The notes beneath the pieces were generated by a model, which had not been told where the DNA came from, did no database searches, and saw nothing but the letters and a program-made list of their open reading frames with translations. Both the position numbers and the translations under genes were made by a program. Positions 8,684 through 18,307 of a stretch of DNA of 64,000 nt are shown here, piece by piece. Position 1 is the stretch's first letter. Every line of letters starts with the position of its first letter. The stretch spans positions 1-64,000 of the forward strand of contig NZ_AQQP01000016.1 of the NCBI RefSeq assembly GCF_002210165.1. Direction: 5' to 3'. This DNA comes from Phaeobacter sp. 22II1-1F12B (GTDB lineage: Bacteria > Pseudomonadota > Alphaproteobacteria > Rhodobacterales > Rhodobacteraceae).

Positions 8684-10087
8684 TTGGGCATTACTTCGAT
8701 TGCGGATGATTTGTTGCGTCGGGCGGACCGGGTCAGCGGTGCAGTGACCGAAGCCTTCTTCGAGCCCGTGATCCGCCTTGGTGTTACGGGTCTTGCACGT
8801 TCGGGCAAGACGGTCTTCATCACATCGCTGGTCGCCAATCTCTTGGAACGCGGACGAATGGCGGGTCTTGTCGCGGTGCGCGAAGGCCGTGTCGATGCAG
8901 CATTTTTGCAGCCGCAACCCGATCATACGGTGGCGCGTTTCGAATACGAAGATCATATCGCCGCGCTTACCGGCGCGACACCGACATGGCCCGACAGCAC
9001 ACGCACCGTATCTGAACTGCGGTTGTCGATGCGGGTCCGGTCCTCGGGGTTGCTGGCAGGGGTCAAGGGGCCCCGGACGATACATCTCGACATCGTGGAT
9101 TATCCGGGCGAATGGTTGCTTGATCTCGCTCTGCTCGACAAAAGCTACGAGACATGGTCGGAAGAAACGCTGAACCGGATCGAGAAACGGCCAGAGGCGG
9201 CGGAATTCATCGCCTTGGCCCGTGCCGAGGACAGCACTGCGAAGCTTGACGAGCCGCGCGCCAAGCAACTGGCTGACGCATTTACCCGATACCTTAAAGC
9301 GGCGCAGGAAAAGGGGTGGTCCGATTGCACGCCGGGACGCTTCCTGTTGCCGGGGGATCTTGCCGGAGCTCCGGTTCTGACCTTTGCGCCTTTACCGCCC
9401 AACGGTGAGGCCTCGCGTGGATCGCTTTGGCGCGCGATGGAGCGGCGGTTCCGGGCTTACCAGTCGGAAGTCGTCAAACCGTTCTTTCGCGAACATTTTG
9501 CACGTATCGACCGGCAAGTGGTTCTGGTCGATGTGCTTGGAGCCCTACAGCGCGGGCCGGACTCTCTTGTGGATATGCAGGACACGCTGGCCGAGATCTT
9601 GGGCGCTTATCGTCCGGGCAAAAGCGCCTTCCTCACGCGACTTCTTGGCAGCCAGCGGGTGGAAAAGATCCTCTTCGCGGCCACCAAGGCGGATCACCTG
9701 CATCACACGCAGCACCCGCAATTGACCGCGCTGATCGAGGCGCTGGTACGTCAGGCGTCCGAGCGCGCGCGGTTCGCGGGGGCCGAAACCTCGGCCATGT
9801 CAATCGCCGCGTTGCGGACAACGACGGAGCTCACCCGTGAACATGGAGGGAGCGATCTCAACATGGTGCGCGGAACCCTGCTGGATACAGGCAAGCAGGC
9901 GGCTTTTCATCCGGGCGACCTGCCCGATAACCCGGCGAGCCTGCTGGCATCCGGTGCGACCTGGGATGAAGACAGGTTTCAGGCGATGTCATTTGCGCCC
10001 GCGCCGCTGACCCTGCGACCCGGCGATGGTCCGCCACACATCCGGCTTGACCGGGCGGCCCAGTTCCTGATCGGAGATCGGCTATGA
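8684..10087 (+). CDS. YcjX-family P-loop GTPase-like protein (DUF463)
   Basis: Cytoplasmic NTPase of the YcjX/DUF463 family, of unknown cellular role, usually encoded with the membrane protein YcjF. The open frame begins at 8576, on top of the truA start, but family homology begins at GITSIADDLLRR, so TTG 8684 is chosen (467 residues, the usual family length, with a GAGCAGGG ribosome-like site upstream). The Walker A loop GLARSGKT is at about 36-43; further family blocks are HLDIVDYPGEWLLDL and FAATKADHLHH. It overlaps the next gene by four bases. Confidence 0.88.
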   Translation: MGITSIADDLLRRADRVSGAVTEAFFEPVIRLGVTGLARSGKTVFITSLVANLLERGRMAGLVAVREGRVDAAFLQPQPDHTVARFEYEDHIAALTGATPTWPDSTRTVSELRLSMRVRSSGLLAGVKGPRTIHLDIVDYPGEWLLDLALLDKSYETWSEETLNRIEKRPEAAEFIALARAEDSTAKLDEPRAKQLADAFTRYLKAAQEKGWSDCTPGRFLLPGDLAGAPVLTFAPLPPNGEASRGSLWRAMERRFRAYQSEVVKPFFREHFARIDRQVVLVDVLGALQRGPDSLVDMQDTLAEILGAYRPGKSAFLTRLLGSQRVEKILFAATKADHLHHTQHPQLTALIEALVRQASERARFAGAETSAMSIAALRTTTELTREHGGSDLNMVRGTLLDTGKQAAFHPGDLPDNPASLLASGATWDEDRFQAMSFAPAPLTLRPGDGPPHIRLDRAAQFLIGDRL

Positions 10088-10533
10088 AGGCGCGGTTGCG
10101 GGCAGCCGATCTTGCCGATGCCGGTGGGATGGGCGACATTCTTTGGGACTTCCAGGATCAGAACGACTGGATGCCGGACCTGTATCCACGAGGTGAGCTG
10201 ATCCGGTTTTCCGAACAGATGGCGCGCAAGGGCTGGGTGACGGTTGCCCTTTATGGTGAAAGCCTTGCGGGTTTTATTGCCCGCGATGGCGAGGAAATAT
10301 GCGCTCTCTACGTGCGGCCGGGGCTTGAACGGCAGGGCATCGGTAAGCAACTGATCGATTTCGCGAAATCGGAGTGTGAGTCGCTTTGGTTGCGCTGTCT
10401 TGTCCCGAATGCGGCGGCCCGGCAGTTCTATTGCCGCGAGGGTTTTTCGGAGATTGATCGCGGCGATGGCGATGAAAACGATGAGGGTTTACCCGAAGTG
10501 ACCTATGGATGGGCCTTGGAGCCAGCGACATGA
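10084..10533 (+). CDS. GNAT-family N-acetyltransferase
   Basis: A 149-residue acetyltransferase of the GNAT fold. The acetyl-CoA-binding motif A is clear at LYVRPGLERQGIGKQLIDFA, followed by the strand LRCLVPNAAARQFYCREGF typical of motif B. The substrate cannot be predicted. It overlaps the ycjX-like gene in front (ATGA) and the ycjF-like gene behind (ATGA), so the three are translated from one message; the arrangement suggests a link to the YcjX/YcjF pair, but that is inference. Confidence 0.88.
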   Translation: MKARLRAADLADAGGMGDILWDFQDQNDWMPDLYPRGELIRFSEQMARKGWVTVALYGESLAGFIARDGEEICALYVRPGLERQGIGKQLIDFAKSECESLWLRCLVPNAAARQFYCREGFSEIDRGDGDENDEGLPEVTYGWALEPAT

Positions 10534-11534
10534 GCAAGGGTCCGGTACTGATTGACCTCGATCCCGTCGAAGACGCGGCGGATGTGACCGATGCCCCGTC
10601 CGTACCCGATCTGGACGAAGATTTCTCCGGCGCAGGGCAGGGGATGCAGATGGCCTCTCGCATTGCGACCCGGCGGACGTCATGGCTGGCAAAAACTTTC
10701 TGGTCTCTGGCGGGGGCGGCGCTTGGCGCGGTTATTTCGATCGCAGCCTGGGAATTCGTTCTTGGCCTGATGGATCGCGCGCCGGTCCTTGGCTGGATCG
10801 TAACTGGCATCTTTGGCGCACTGCTGTTGGTGCTGGCCCTCATCTGTATGCGCGAGCTGGCGGCTTTTGCCCGGTTGGGGCGGATCGATTCCCTGAAACA
10901 GGCTGCGGATCAGGCGCTGGCAGGTCAGGATCTGGTGGCAGCCCGCGATGTCGCCGGGCGGATGGTTACCTTTTACAAGGGCCGCGAAGACACGCGGTGG
11001 GGGCGGGAACGGCTTGAGGAACGGGTCGGTGATCAATTCGATGCCCCTGCGGTCTTCGATCTGGTCGAGGCCGAACTGCTTGCCCCGCTGGACGCCGCGG
11101 CGACGCGCGAAGTCGAAGCCGCCGCACGTCAGGTGGCAACGGTCACGGCAATCGTACCGCTCGCGCTCGCGGACGTGGCAACTGCGCTGGCCTCGTCCTT
11201 GAGGATGATCCGCCGGATCGCGGAAATCTACGGAGGCCGATCCGGTTTCCTTGGCAGCTGGCGTCTGACGCGCGCTGTGTTTTCGCATCTCGTCGCGACC
11301 GGCGCGGTTGCCGTCGGCGACGACCTGCTGGAGCCGGTCCTTGGCGGGTCGATCCTGTCGCGCCTGTCCCGTCGCTTTGGCGAGGGGCTGGTGAACGGCG
11401 CCCTGTCGGCCCGCGTGGGCGTCGCGGCGATGGAGGTCTGCCGCCCCCTGCCATTCGGCGCCGGTCGCCGCCCATCGGTGCGCCGCATCGTGCAGCGCTC
11501 GCTGACCGGCCTGTTCGGCAAGAAAGATGGTTGA
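10530..11534 (+). CDS. YcjF-family membrane protein (DUF697, TIGR01620 type)
   Basis: Inner-membrane protein of the YcjF family, partner of YcjX by constant gene neighbourhood; function unknown. Two hydrophobic segments lie near residues 55-75 and 90-112, separated by a short polar turn; the rest is a soluble helical domain containing ATVTAIVPLALADV-like and RIAEIYGGRSG motifs common to DUF697. An in-frame ATG at 10509 would add seven residues, but ATG 10530 overlaps the upstream stop as ATGA, the same junction used between the two previous genes, so it is preferred (334 residues). Confidence 0.87.
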   Translation: MSKGPVLIDLDPVEDAADVTDAPSVPDLDEDFSGAGQGMQMASRIATRRTSWLAKTFWSLAGAALGAVISIAAWEFVLGLMDRAPVLGWIVTGIFGALLLVLALICMRELAAFARLGRIDSLKQAADQALAGQDLVAARDVAGRMVTFYKGREDTRWGRERLEERVGDQFDAPAVFDLVEAELLAPLDAAATREVEAAARQVATVTAIVPLALADVATALASSLRMIRRIAEIYGGRSGFLGSWRLTRAVFSHLVATGAVAVGDDLLEPVLGGSILSRLSRRFGEGLVNGALSARVGVAAMEVCRPLPFGAGRRPSVRRIVQRSLTGLFGKKDG

Positions 11535-11544
11535 ACCAGAAACC

Positions 11545-11576
11545 TTTCCTTTCTTTCCCGAAGGTTAGAAAGGAAA
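11545..11576. repeat. Perfect 10-bp inverted repeat after the ycjF-like gene
   Basis: TTTCCTTTCT at 11545-11554 pairs exactly with AGAAAGGAAA at 11567-11576 around a 12-base loop. It begins ten bases after the stop codon, so it may protect or end the operon message, but it is AT-rich and has no following T-run, unlike the other terminators in this window. It could equally be an operator of the downstream RTX gene. Confidence 0.4.
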
Positions 11577-11592
11577 TCCAGGAAAAGCGAAG

Positions 11593-11606
11593 AAAGTTGA
11601 AACTTT
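11593..11606. promoter_or_regulatory. AAAGTT-GA-AACTTT palindrome upstream of the CHRD/RTX gene
   Basis: Six-base arms AAAGTT and AACTTT separated by two bases, 55 bases before the start codon of the RTX gene. Position and symmetry suit a repressor or activator site, but no known regulator consensus was recognised. A GGGGAG ribosome site precedes the start at 11661. Confidence 0.3.
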
Positions 11607-11660
11607 ACGGTACTCCCCGTCCGTATCAGTGGCCGTAAACGTTAACAGGGGAGAACGACC

Positions 11661-12962
11661 ATGGCCCATCTGGCCTCAGCCTTTTCATCTTACCAGACAT
11701 TTCTAAACGGCGCGGATGCCTATTGGTCGGTCGACCTTGCGGCGATGAACAACTCCGGCGTGACTGGCAATGTGATCCTTGCGACCAATACCGAGGATGA
11801 CGGTACGCGCTATCTGAATGTCTCTGTCTTTGCCGAGGGTCTGACCCCGGATGTCCAGCACGCGCAGCATGTGCATGGTCTCTTCGATGAAGATGGCAAC
11901 CCGGCGGATTCGCGGATGCCGGTTCTTAGCGACGACGCAGATAAGGACGGGTTCGTCGAGGTATTCGAGGGGCTTGCCGCCTATGGCGATATCATCCTGC
12001 CGCTGATCAACGGCTCTGGCGCGCTGCCGATGACCGACGCGAATGGTCAGCTCAGCTTCATCCAGAGCTACGAACTGGGCGATGACAGCAACTTTTTCAG
12101 CCCGGTGACCAGCACCGATTATACGGCAGATGACCTGATGCCGCTGGAAACCCGTGAGATCGTGATCCATGGCCAGAACGTCGGGGCGGGCTTTGGCACC
12201 GGCACCGGGGGCGAGGTCGATGGTACACAGGACGGCTATGTCGGGCTGCTGCCGGTTTCTTCCGGTGAAATCGAGATGACCGATCTGGCACAGGCGCTCG
12301 ACCTGCTCGAAGATCAGTTCGCAGGCGCTTCTGACAAGTTCCGCCTCGGCCGCGGAGATGACACGCTGGATGCCGGTACGGGCGACGACAAGGTATTTGG
12401 TGGTCGCGGCTCGGACCGGATCAACGGTGGCGAGGACGACGACAAGCTGATTGGCGGCAAGGACAACGACGTGCTGCGCGGTGATGGCGGCGATGACAAG
12501 CTGAACGGCAGCGAAGGCAACGATTGGCTTTCCGGCGGGACCGGCGATGATGTCCTGCGCGGAGCTAAAGGGTCCGATACCGTGTTCGGCGGTGATGGAA
12601 AGGACATCATCAAGGGCAACAGCGGTGCCGATACGCTTGTGGGCGGGGTCGGCAAGGATGTCATCAAAGGGCAGAACGGAAACGACTTTATCACCGGCTC
12701 TGGCGGTGGCGACAAGCTGTTCGGGGGCGATGGATGGGATGAATTCATCTATGCTGACATGCGCGAAGGCAATGACAAGATCATGGATTTTCAGGACGGC
12801 ATGGACCTGTTGAACATGACCGGGGTCGGGATCGGTTTCGATGACCTGACAATCGAAACCGCCCAAGGCGGCGCATCGACGCGGGTCATGTTCGGCAATA
12901 CGAACATCCTGCTAGACGGGATCGAGATGAGCATGATCGACAGCGCGGACTTTGTCTTCTGA
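11661..12962 (+). CDS. CHRD-like RTX calcium-binding protein, probable type I secretion substrate
   Basis: A 433-residue protein. Residues 1-215 resemble a CHRD domain (a strand LNVSVFAEGLTPD followed by AQHVHG and a later EIVIHGQNVG). Residues 235-365 are about fourteen glycine-aspartate nonapeptides of the GGxGxDxLx type, which fold into a calcium-binding beta roll. The C-terminus forms the small strand-rich cap usual for RTX proteins and ends in DSADFVF. There is no N-terminal signal peptide, consistent with export by a type I secretion system, though no ABC/MFP exporter is encoded in this window. Function outside the cell is unknown. Single-gene unit with its own terminator. Confidence 0.85.
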   Translation: MAHLASAFSSYQTFLNGADAYWSVDLAAMNNSGVTGNVILATNTEDDGTRYLNVSVFAEGLTPDVQHAQHVHGLFDEDGNPADSRMPVLSDDADKDGFVEVFEGLAAYGDIILPLINGSGALPMTDANGQLSFIQSYELGDDSNFFSPVTSTDYTADDLMPLETREIVIHGQNVGAGFGTGTGGEVDGTQDGYVGLLPVSSGEIEMTDLAQALDLLEDQFAGASDKFRLGRGDDTLDAGTGDDKVFGGRGSDRINGGEDDDKLIGGKDNDVLRGDGGDDKLNGSEGNDWLSGGTGDDVLRGAKGSDTVFGGDGKDIIKGNSGADTLVGGVGKDVIKGQNGNDFITGSGGGDKLFGGDGWDEFIYADMREGNDKIMDFQDGMDLLNMTGVGIGFDDLTIETAQGGASTRVMFGNTNILLDGIEMSMIDSADFVF

Positions 12963-12992
12963 TCCGAATGCTCCGCGACATCTGACGCTACT

Positions 12993-13030
12993 GCCGCGCC
13001 CGGTATGGCTTTGCCGGGCGCGGCTTTCTT
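12993..13030 (+). terminator. Rho-independent terminator of the CHRD/RTX gene
   Basis: An 11-bp perfect GC stem, 12993-13003 with 13014-13024, closes a ten-base loop and is followed by TTTCTT. It lies 31 bases after the stop codon of the RTX gene. Confidence 0.9.
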
Positions 13031-13211
13031 CTGCCCACTTTACCCCGCCAATCAGCCGACCTATAAGCGCGGCCATGATACAGTTTTCCCGCGCTCCTAC
13101 GCGAATTATCAGCCCGGCGCTCTGAGCCACAGAGCAGCCGGACAAAGGTGTTTGAGCTATCGCACCGAACCCTGTCGCTATACCGATCCCAATGCCAAGG
13201 ACGCCTGAGCC

Positions 13212-16133
13212 ATGTGCGCCGACACGACCGATTACAAAGACACGCTGAATCTCCCGAAAACCGATTTCCCGATGCGCGCGGGACTGCCGAAACGCGAACC
13301 CGACTGGCTCGCCCGTTGGGAGAAGATCGGCGTCTACGACCGCCTGCGTGAGAAAAAGGGCCGGACCAGTTTCGTTCTGCACGACGGCCCTCCCTATGCC
13401 AATGGGCACCTGCATATCGGTCACGCGTTGAACAAGACGATCAAGGACATGATCGTGCGCAGCCATCAGATGATGGGCTATGACTCGCGCTATGTGCCCG
13501 GATGGGACTGTCATGGTCTGCCGATCGAATGGAAGATCGAGGAACAGTACCGTGCCAAGGGGCTCGACAAGGACGAAGTGCCAATTGTCGATTTCCGTCA
13601 GGAATGCCGCAAGTTCGCCGAAGGCTGGGTCGATATCCAGCGCGATGAATTCAAACGGCTTGGCATCACCGGCAACTGGGCCGATCCCTATCTGACGATG
13701 GATTATCATGCCGAGGCGGTGATCGCCGAGGAATTCATGAAATTCCTGATGAACGGCACGCTCTATCAGGGCTCCAAGCCGGTTATGTGGTCCCCGGTCG
13801 AACAGACTGCGCTGGCCGAGGCCGAGGTCGAATATCACGACAAGGAAAGCCCGACGATCTGGGTGAAGTTCCGGGTGACCGAAACGGAAGATGCCAAACT
13901 GGACGGCGCATATGTCGTGATATGGACGACGACGCCTTGGACCATTCCGTCCAACAAGGCTGTGGTTTTCGGCGAGTCGATTTCTTACGGTCTTTACGAA
14001 GTCACTGGTCGGCCAGAAGAATGCTGGCTGAACATCGGTGATCGTTACCTTCTGGCGGATAACTTGGCGGCGGACGTCTTCACCCGCGCCCGGCTGGAGG
14101 AAGGCATGTATCGCCGTCTTGGCGATGTGAGCGCCGACGAACTGGCCAAGATCAAGCTCACCCACCCCCTGAACGGGGCCGAGGGCTCGAATGGCGAATG
14201 GGACGATCTGCGCGACTTCCGCGCCGCCGAGTTCGTGACCGACACGGAAGGCACCGGTTTTGTCCACTGCGCCCCATCTCATGGGATGGAGGAATTCGAA
14301 CTTTACCGCGATCTCGGCATGCTTGAGCAGGTCATCACCTATAACGTGATGGACGATGGCTCTTTCCGTGAAAGCCTGCCGTTCTTCGGTGGCAAGATGA
14401 TCCTGCGCGCCAAGGCAAAGAATGGCAGCTGGGAAGGCGATGCGAACAAGGCGGTGATCGACAAGCTGACCGAGGTCGGCGGTTTGCTGGCCCGTGGCCG
14501 GATCAAGCACAGCTATCCGCACAGCTGGCGTTCCAAGGCGCCGATCATATATCGCAACACACCCCAGTGGTTTGCCGCGATTGATCGCAAGCTTTCCGAT
14601 GGGATGTCCACGCATGGGGACACCATCCGCGAGCGGGCGCTGGCCTCTATTGACGAACTGGTGAAATGGACCCCGAAAACCGGGCGCAATCGTTTGCATT
14701 CGATGATCGAGGCGCGGCCCGACTGGGTGCTGTCCCGTCAGCGCGCATGGGGCGTACCGCTCACCTGCTTTACCAAGAAAGGCGCGATGCCGACGGATGC
14801 GGATTTCCTCCTGCGGGACGAAACCGTCAATGCGCGCATCGTCGAGGCATTCGAGTCCGAAGGCGCAGACGTCTGGTTTACCGAAGGTTTCAAGGAAAAG
14901 ATGCTGGACGGCGTCGCCGATCCCGAAGCCTACGAGCAGGTGACCGATGTTCTCGACGTGTGGTTCGACTCTGGCTCGACCCACGCGTTTGTCCTGCGTG
15001 ACCGGGCGGACGGCACCGAAGATGGCATCGCCGATGTCTATATGGAGGGCACCGACCAACACCGTGGGTGGTTCCATTCCTCGCTGTTGCAGGCTTGCGG
15101 CACCAAGGGTCGTGCGCCTTATCGCAACGTGGTGACGCATGGGTTCACGCTCGACGAGAAGGGCATGAAGATGTCCAAGTCGTTGGGCAACACCATCGTC
15201 CCAGAAACCGTGGTGAAGCAATATGGCGCGGATATCCTGCGTCTCTGGGTGGCCCAGACCGATTACACCGCCGACCAGCGGATCGGGCCGGAGATCCTGA
15301 AAGGTGTGGCCGACAGCTATCGCCGCCTGCGCAACACAATGCGCTACATGCTCGGGTCGCTGTCGGATTTCTCGGAAAGCGACCGGGTCGACCCGGCCGA
15401 TATGCCCGAGCTTGAACGCTGGGTGCTGCACCGTCTGGCCGAACTGGATGAAACCGTTCGCAAGGGTTATGCCGCTTTTGATTTCCAAGGCGTTTTTAGC
15501 GCGGTCTTCAACTTTGCCACGGTCGATCTTTCGGCTTTCTACTTCGATATCCGCAAGGACGCGCTCTATTGCGATGGCGATACGCCGCGCCGTCGGGCCG
15601 CTCGCACGGTGCTTGACCTGCTGTTCCACCGCCTGACCACATGGCTCGCGCCGGTGCTGGTCTTTACGATGGAAGAGGTCTGGCTCGAGCGCTTCCCGGG
15701 CGACAACAGCTCGGTCCATCTCATGGATATGCCGGAAACACCGGCAGAATGGCGCGATGCCGAGCTTGCTGCGAAATGGGCGGCGATCCGTCGTGTGCGC
15801 CGGGTTGTGACGGCGGCGCTGGAAATCCAGCGTACCGAAAAAGTCATCGGTGCTTCGCTTGAAGCGGCACCTGTGGTTCACGTCGAAGATGCCGCCGCGC
15901 GAGAGGCCCTGTCGACCGTTAACTTCGACGATATCTGTATCACCTCCGATATCTCGCTGACGGGCGATGCGATCCCCGCAGAAGCGTTCCGCATGCCGGA
16001 CGTCGAAGGGGTGGGGGTCGTCTTTGAAAAGGCGGAAGGCGAAAAATGCCAGCGTTGCTGGAAAATCCTGCCCGATGTGGGCACACATTCGCACGCGGGC
16101 GTCTGCGGACGCTGTGACGAAGCGCTAAGCTGA
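13212..16133 (+). CDS. ileS: Isoleucine--tRNA ligase
   Basis: Class I aminoacyl-tRNA synthetase charging tRNA-Ile. At 973 residues it has normal bacterial length. The ATP-binding HIGH motif is at 68-71 (LHIGHA) and the KMSKS loop at 653-657. The editing domain contains TTTPWTIPSN. The C-terminal zinc-binding pair is present as CQRCW and CGRCDEA. A 1060-codon open frame on the opposite strand is only a codon-bias shadow. Ends with a strong terminator. Confidence 0.98.
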   Translation: MCADTTDYKDTLNLPKTDFPMRAGLPKREPDWLARWEKIGVYDRLREKKGRTSFVLHDGPPYANGHLHIGHALNKTIKDMIVRSHQMMGYDSRYVPGWDCHGLPIEWKIEEQYRAKGLDKDEVPIVDFRQECRKFAEGWVDIQRDEFKRLGITGNWADPYLTMDYHAEAVIAEEFMKFLMNGTLYQGSKPVMWSPVEQTALAEAEVEYHDKESPTIWVKFRVTETEDAKLDGAYVVIWTTTPWTIPSNKAVVFGESISYGLYEVTGRPEECWLNIGDRYLLADNLAADVFTRARLEEGMYRRLGDVSADELAKIKLTHPLNGAEGSNGEWDDLRDFRAAEFVTDTEGTGFVHCAPSHGMEEFELYRDLGMLEQVITYNVMDDGSFRESLPFFGGKMILRAKAKNGSWEGDANKAVIDKLTEVGGLLARGRIKHSYPHSWRSKAPIIYRNTPQWFAAIDRKLSDGMSTHGDTIRERALASIDELVKWTPKTGRNRLHSMIEARPDWVLSRQRAWGVPLTCFTKKGAMPTDADFLLRDETVNARIVEAFESEGADVWFTEGFKEKMLDGVADPEAYEQVTDVLDVWFDSGSTHAFVLRDRADGTEDGIADVYMEGTDQHRGWFHSSLLQACGTKGRAPYRNVVTHGFTLDEKGMKMSKSLGNTIVPETVVKQYGADILRLWVAQTDYTADQRIGPEILKGVADSYRRLRNTMRYMLGSLSDFSESDRVDPADMPELERWVLHRLAELDETVRKGYAAFDFQGVFSAVFNFATVDLSAFYFDIRKDALYCDGDTPRRRAARTVLDLLFHRLTTWLAPVLVFTMEEVWLERFPGDNSSVHLMDMPETPAEWRDAELAAKWAAIRRVRRVVTAALEIQRTEKVIGASLEAAPVVHVEDAAAREALSTVNFDDICITSDISLTGDAIPAEAFRMPDVEGVGVVFEKAEGEKCQRCWKILPDVGTHSHAGVCGRCDEALS

Positions 16134-16166
16134 CACGGTTTCACTACCGGCCGGCCAATAGAAAAG

Positions 16167-16202
16167 CCCCGGACGATGTGATCGTCCGGGGTTATTTCTT
16201 TT
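16167..16202 (+). terminator. Rho-independent terminator of ileS
   Basis: Perfect 11-bp stem CCCCGGACGAT / ATCGTCCGGGG around a GTG loop, then TTATTTCTTTT. A-rich sequence in front of the stem may let it also serve the convergent gene. Confidence 0.92.
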
Positions 16203-16303
16203 AGTATGACCTCTGGGAGTGTCCTCGGAATTCGGCAATCTGAGGACGCTCAAATGCGCTTGTCGTGGAAAGCTGCCTTGCGCCTGAACGCAAGGCGTGC
16301 CGT

Positions 16304-18100
16304 TCAGGAATCCCAGCAGCTGACCAGCACGGTCATCCCGTTTGCCAGCCGGTTCATCTCGGCCGCTGGAAGAGAACCGCGCTCGTTGCTCGGTTCGGTC
16401 GTGATACCTGCCTGAAGCAGAAGGCTGTGCAGCGAGGCGGCATTTGCGGCAAGGCTGACATTCTCGGGAAGCTGGCGTGCCGCGTTCTTGGCCGGAAGCA
16501 ACATGCCCACAACGCCGCCGCTGATATCCATGACAGGGCCACCCGCATCGCCGGGCAGCGCGTTCAGCGTCAGACGCTGAAGGTTTTCTTCGCCGCCGAG
16601 ACCCTTGATATCGGCAAGCGTGCCAAAGGTGAGGGTCGGTGCGCCAAGAATCCCTTCGTAGGAATACCCCGAGACGGCGATGTCCGATTGCAGTTGCGGA
16701 GCATTGTCACGCAGACGCGCGACCGAGATCGGTGCGAGCGCCTGTATGGGGCGGAGGACCGCAACGCCAAGGGCATCATCGGTTGCAACGACTTCAGCCT
16801 GATAGTCGTGGTCGATTGTGATCCGCGTGCATTGCTCGACCGCTTCGGCGGTGGTGACAATTGCCCCCTTGTTGTCGACATAAAAGCCGGTGCGCGACAG
16901 CTTGGGCTTGCGAACCGCAAGACCGGAAACGAGATCGATGCTTTGTTCGGAATTTGCCCCGGCGCCCGGATCAAGCACGTTTTCGGTACGCGTAAAGCTA
17001 GCCCGCATCTCGGCCAGGACGCGGGCGCGGCGCGCCTCGTCCCCATTCGGCCAGATCAGGGTAAACCCCTTGATTTCGCCATTTTCCAGCGAGGCCTGCG
17101 TAAAGGAATGGATATCGGAGTTACGTCCTTCCAGCGTGAAACTGGAACTTTCACGCTCGCGCGGGCCGTTCAGCGGCACGATTTCAAGCGTTTGCATGAT
17201 GTCGTAGAGACCGAAAAGCGTTGCCTGATCGCCGGGCTGGCTGATCAGCAGCACCCGTGCCCCGACCGAACCGCTTGTTTCGTAATGCGCGAATGGCGGC
17301 TCGTACCGGTCGAAATCAACTTCGCCCATAGGGAGCTGCATCTGGATGCCAGCCTGCCTGTCGGTCACAAGACGCATGCCCACGGAGATCAGTGGCGCGT
17401 TATATTCATCCATCAACGCCTGCCGCTGTGCGGTGGTTAGAACGCCGGTGGGTTCATAGTTGTTCGCGAATTGCCACGCTTCCATCGAACTGCGCGTGCC
17501 GCGCCCGAATGCGCCATCAATTGCCGATTCATAAAAGCCCGCGGCCTGCAGTGCGACCTGCAGATCCATACGCTCTTCGCGAGATAGAAGGCGTTCGCTC
17601 TGACGCGCTTCGGCCGGTGTTTCCTGAGATACGATGACCACTGGTTCTGCCGGTTCTTCGACGACAGGTTCAGCCGTGGCAGTTTCAACCGGTTCGGCAA
17701 CCGTTGTCGTTTCGGGTGCCTGTGCGGTTGTCGGGGCCGCTATTGCGCCGCTGTTCAGGGCGTTCGCACCGACCGGCCAGTATTGCTGGCCGAAATTGCT
17801 GGTAAAGGCGATGAAGCTGTCCTGCGGAATGCGACGTTCAGCCTTGTAGAAATCCAAAGCCCGTTCCGCATCTTCCCGCGAGTAGGGGCCAAGCACGATC
17901 CCGTACCAGTTGCCGCCCAAAGCGAACCCGTTCACATCCTCGAGAGAGCCAGAGTACAGGCGGGCACGTGCCTGTGCGATGCTCAGGCTGGGATGGGCCT
18001 CGATCTGAACCCAGGCGATGTCCTGTCCGGCCTGTTGCGCAAGGCCCGGCCGCAGCATCAGTGCGATCATGAGCAGGAAGGAAGTCAATATGGTTTTCAT
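16304..18100 (-). CDS. Secreted SPOR-like / peptidoglycan-binding / trypsin-like protein without catalytic triad
   Basis: A 598-residue exported protein. Signal peptide at 1-21. A SPOR-like repeat at 28-98 (WVQIEAHPSLSIAQAR, WYGIVLGPY). A Thr/Pro/Glu/Val linker at about 130-175. A PG_binding_1 domain at 178-235 (LQAAGFYESAIDGAFGRGTR). A trypsin-like fold at about 400-570. In that fold the triad is gone: the histidine position reads TTAEAV (Glu419), the aspartate position reads LGVAVL with Gly, and the nucleophile motif is GDAGGP with Ala519 for Ser. So it probably binds rather than cuts, at the cell envelope. Transcribed alone, convergent with ileS and divergent from glyQ. Confidence 0.85.
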   Translation of the reverse strand: MKTILTSFLLMIALMLRPGLAQQAGQDIAWVQIEAHPSLSIAQARARLYSGSLEDVNGFALGGNWYGIVLGPYSREDAERALDFYKAERRIPQDSFIAFTSNFGQQYWPVGANALNSGAIAAPTTAQAPETTTVAEPVETATAEPVVEEPAEPVVIVSQETPAEARQSERLLSREERMDLQVALQAAGFYESAIDGAFGRGTRSSMEAWQFANNYEPTGVLTTAQRQALMDEYNAPLISVGMRLVTDRQAGIQMQLPMGEVDFDRYEPPFAHYETSGSVGARVLLISQPGDQATLFGLYDIMQTLEIVPLNGPRERESSSFTLEGRNSDIHSFTQASLENGEIKGFTLIWPNGDEARRARVLAEMRASFTRTENVLDPGAGANSEQSIDLVSGLAVRKPKLSRTGFYVDNKGAIVTTAEAVEQCTRITIDHDYQAEVVATDDALGVAVLRPIQALAPISVARLRDNAPQLQSDIAVSGYSYEGILGAPTLTFGTLADIKGLGGEENLQRLTLNALPGDAGGPVMDISGGVVGMLLPAKNAARQLPENVSLAANAASLHSLLLQAGITTEPSNERGSLPAAEMNRLANGMTVLVSCWDS

Positions 18101-18307
18101 TTGCGTCTCGCGGCCCCAAAGTCACTCGTTCGCGGCACATAATCAGGAAACAATCGTTAAATCCATGCCTACGGGAACGCTTTTACCACGCCTGTGTGCC
18201 GTTGACCCCACTTGCCCGCGCGCATAGGAAGGGCGCATCTTTTGACCCCCTCGCGATAGGCTCGATTTCGGCGGGAGATCGCACAAGGGAACGGGCAGGA
18301 AGCTGAC

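Noticed and set aside
12912-16094. 1060-codon open frame on the minus strand
   Set aside because: It is the complement of ileS in the codon-bias shadow frame; it has no family motif or ribosome site, while ileS has HIGH, KMSKS and zinc motifs.
18101-18307. Glycine riboswitch upstream of glyQ
   Set aside because: The leader has no paired glycine-aptamer-like folds that I can recognise; an ordinary promoter region is more likely.
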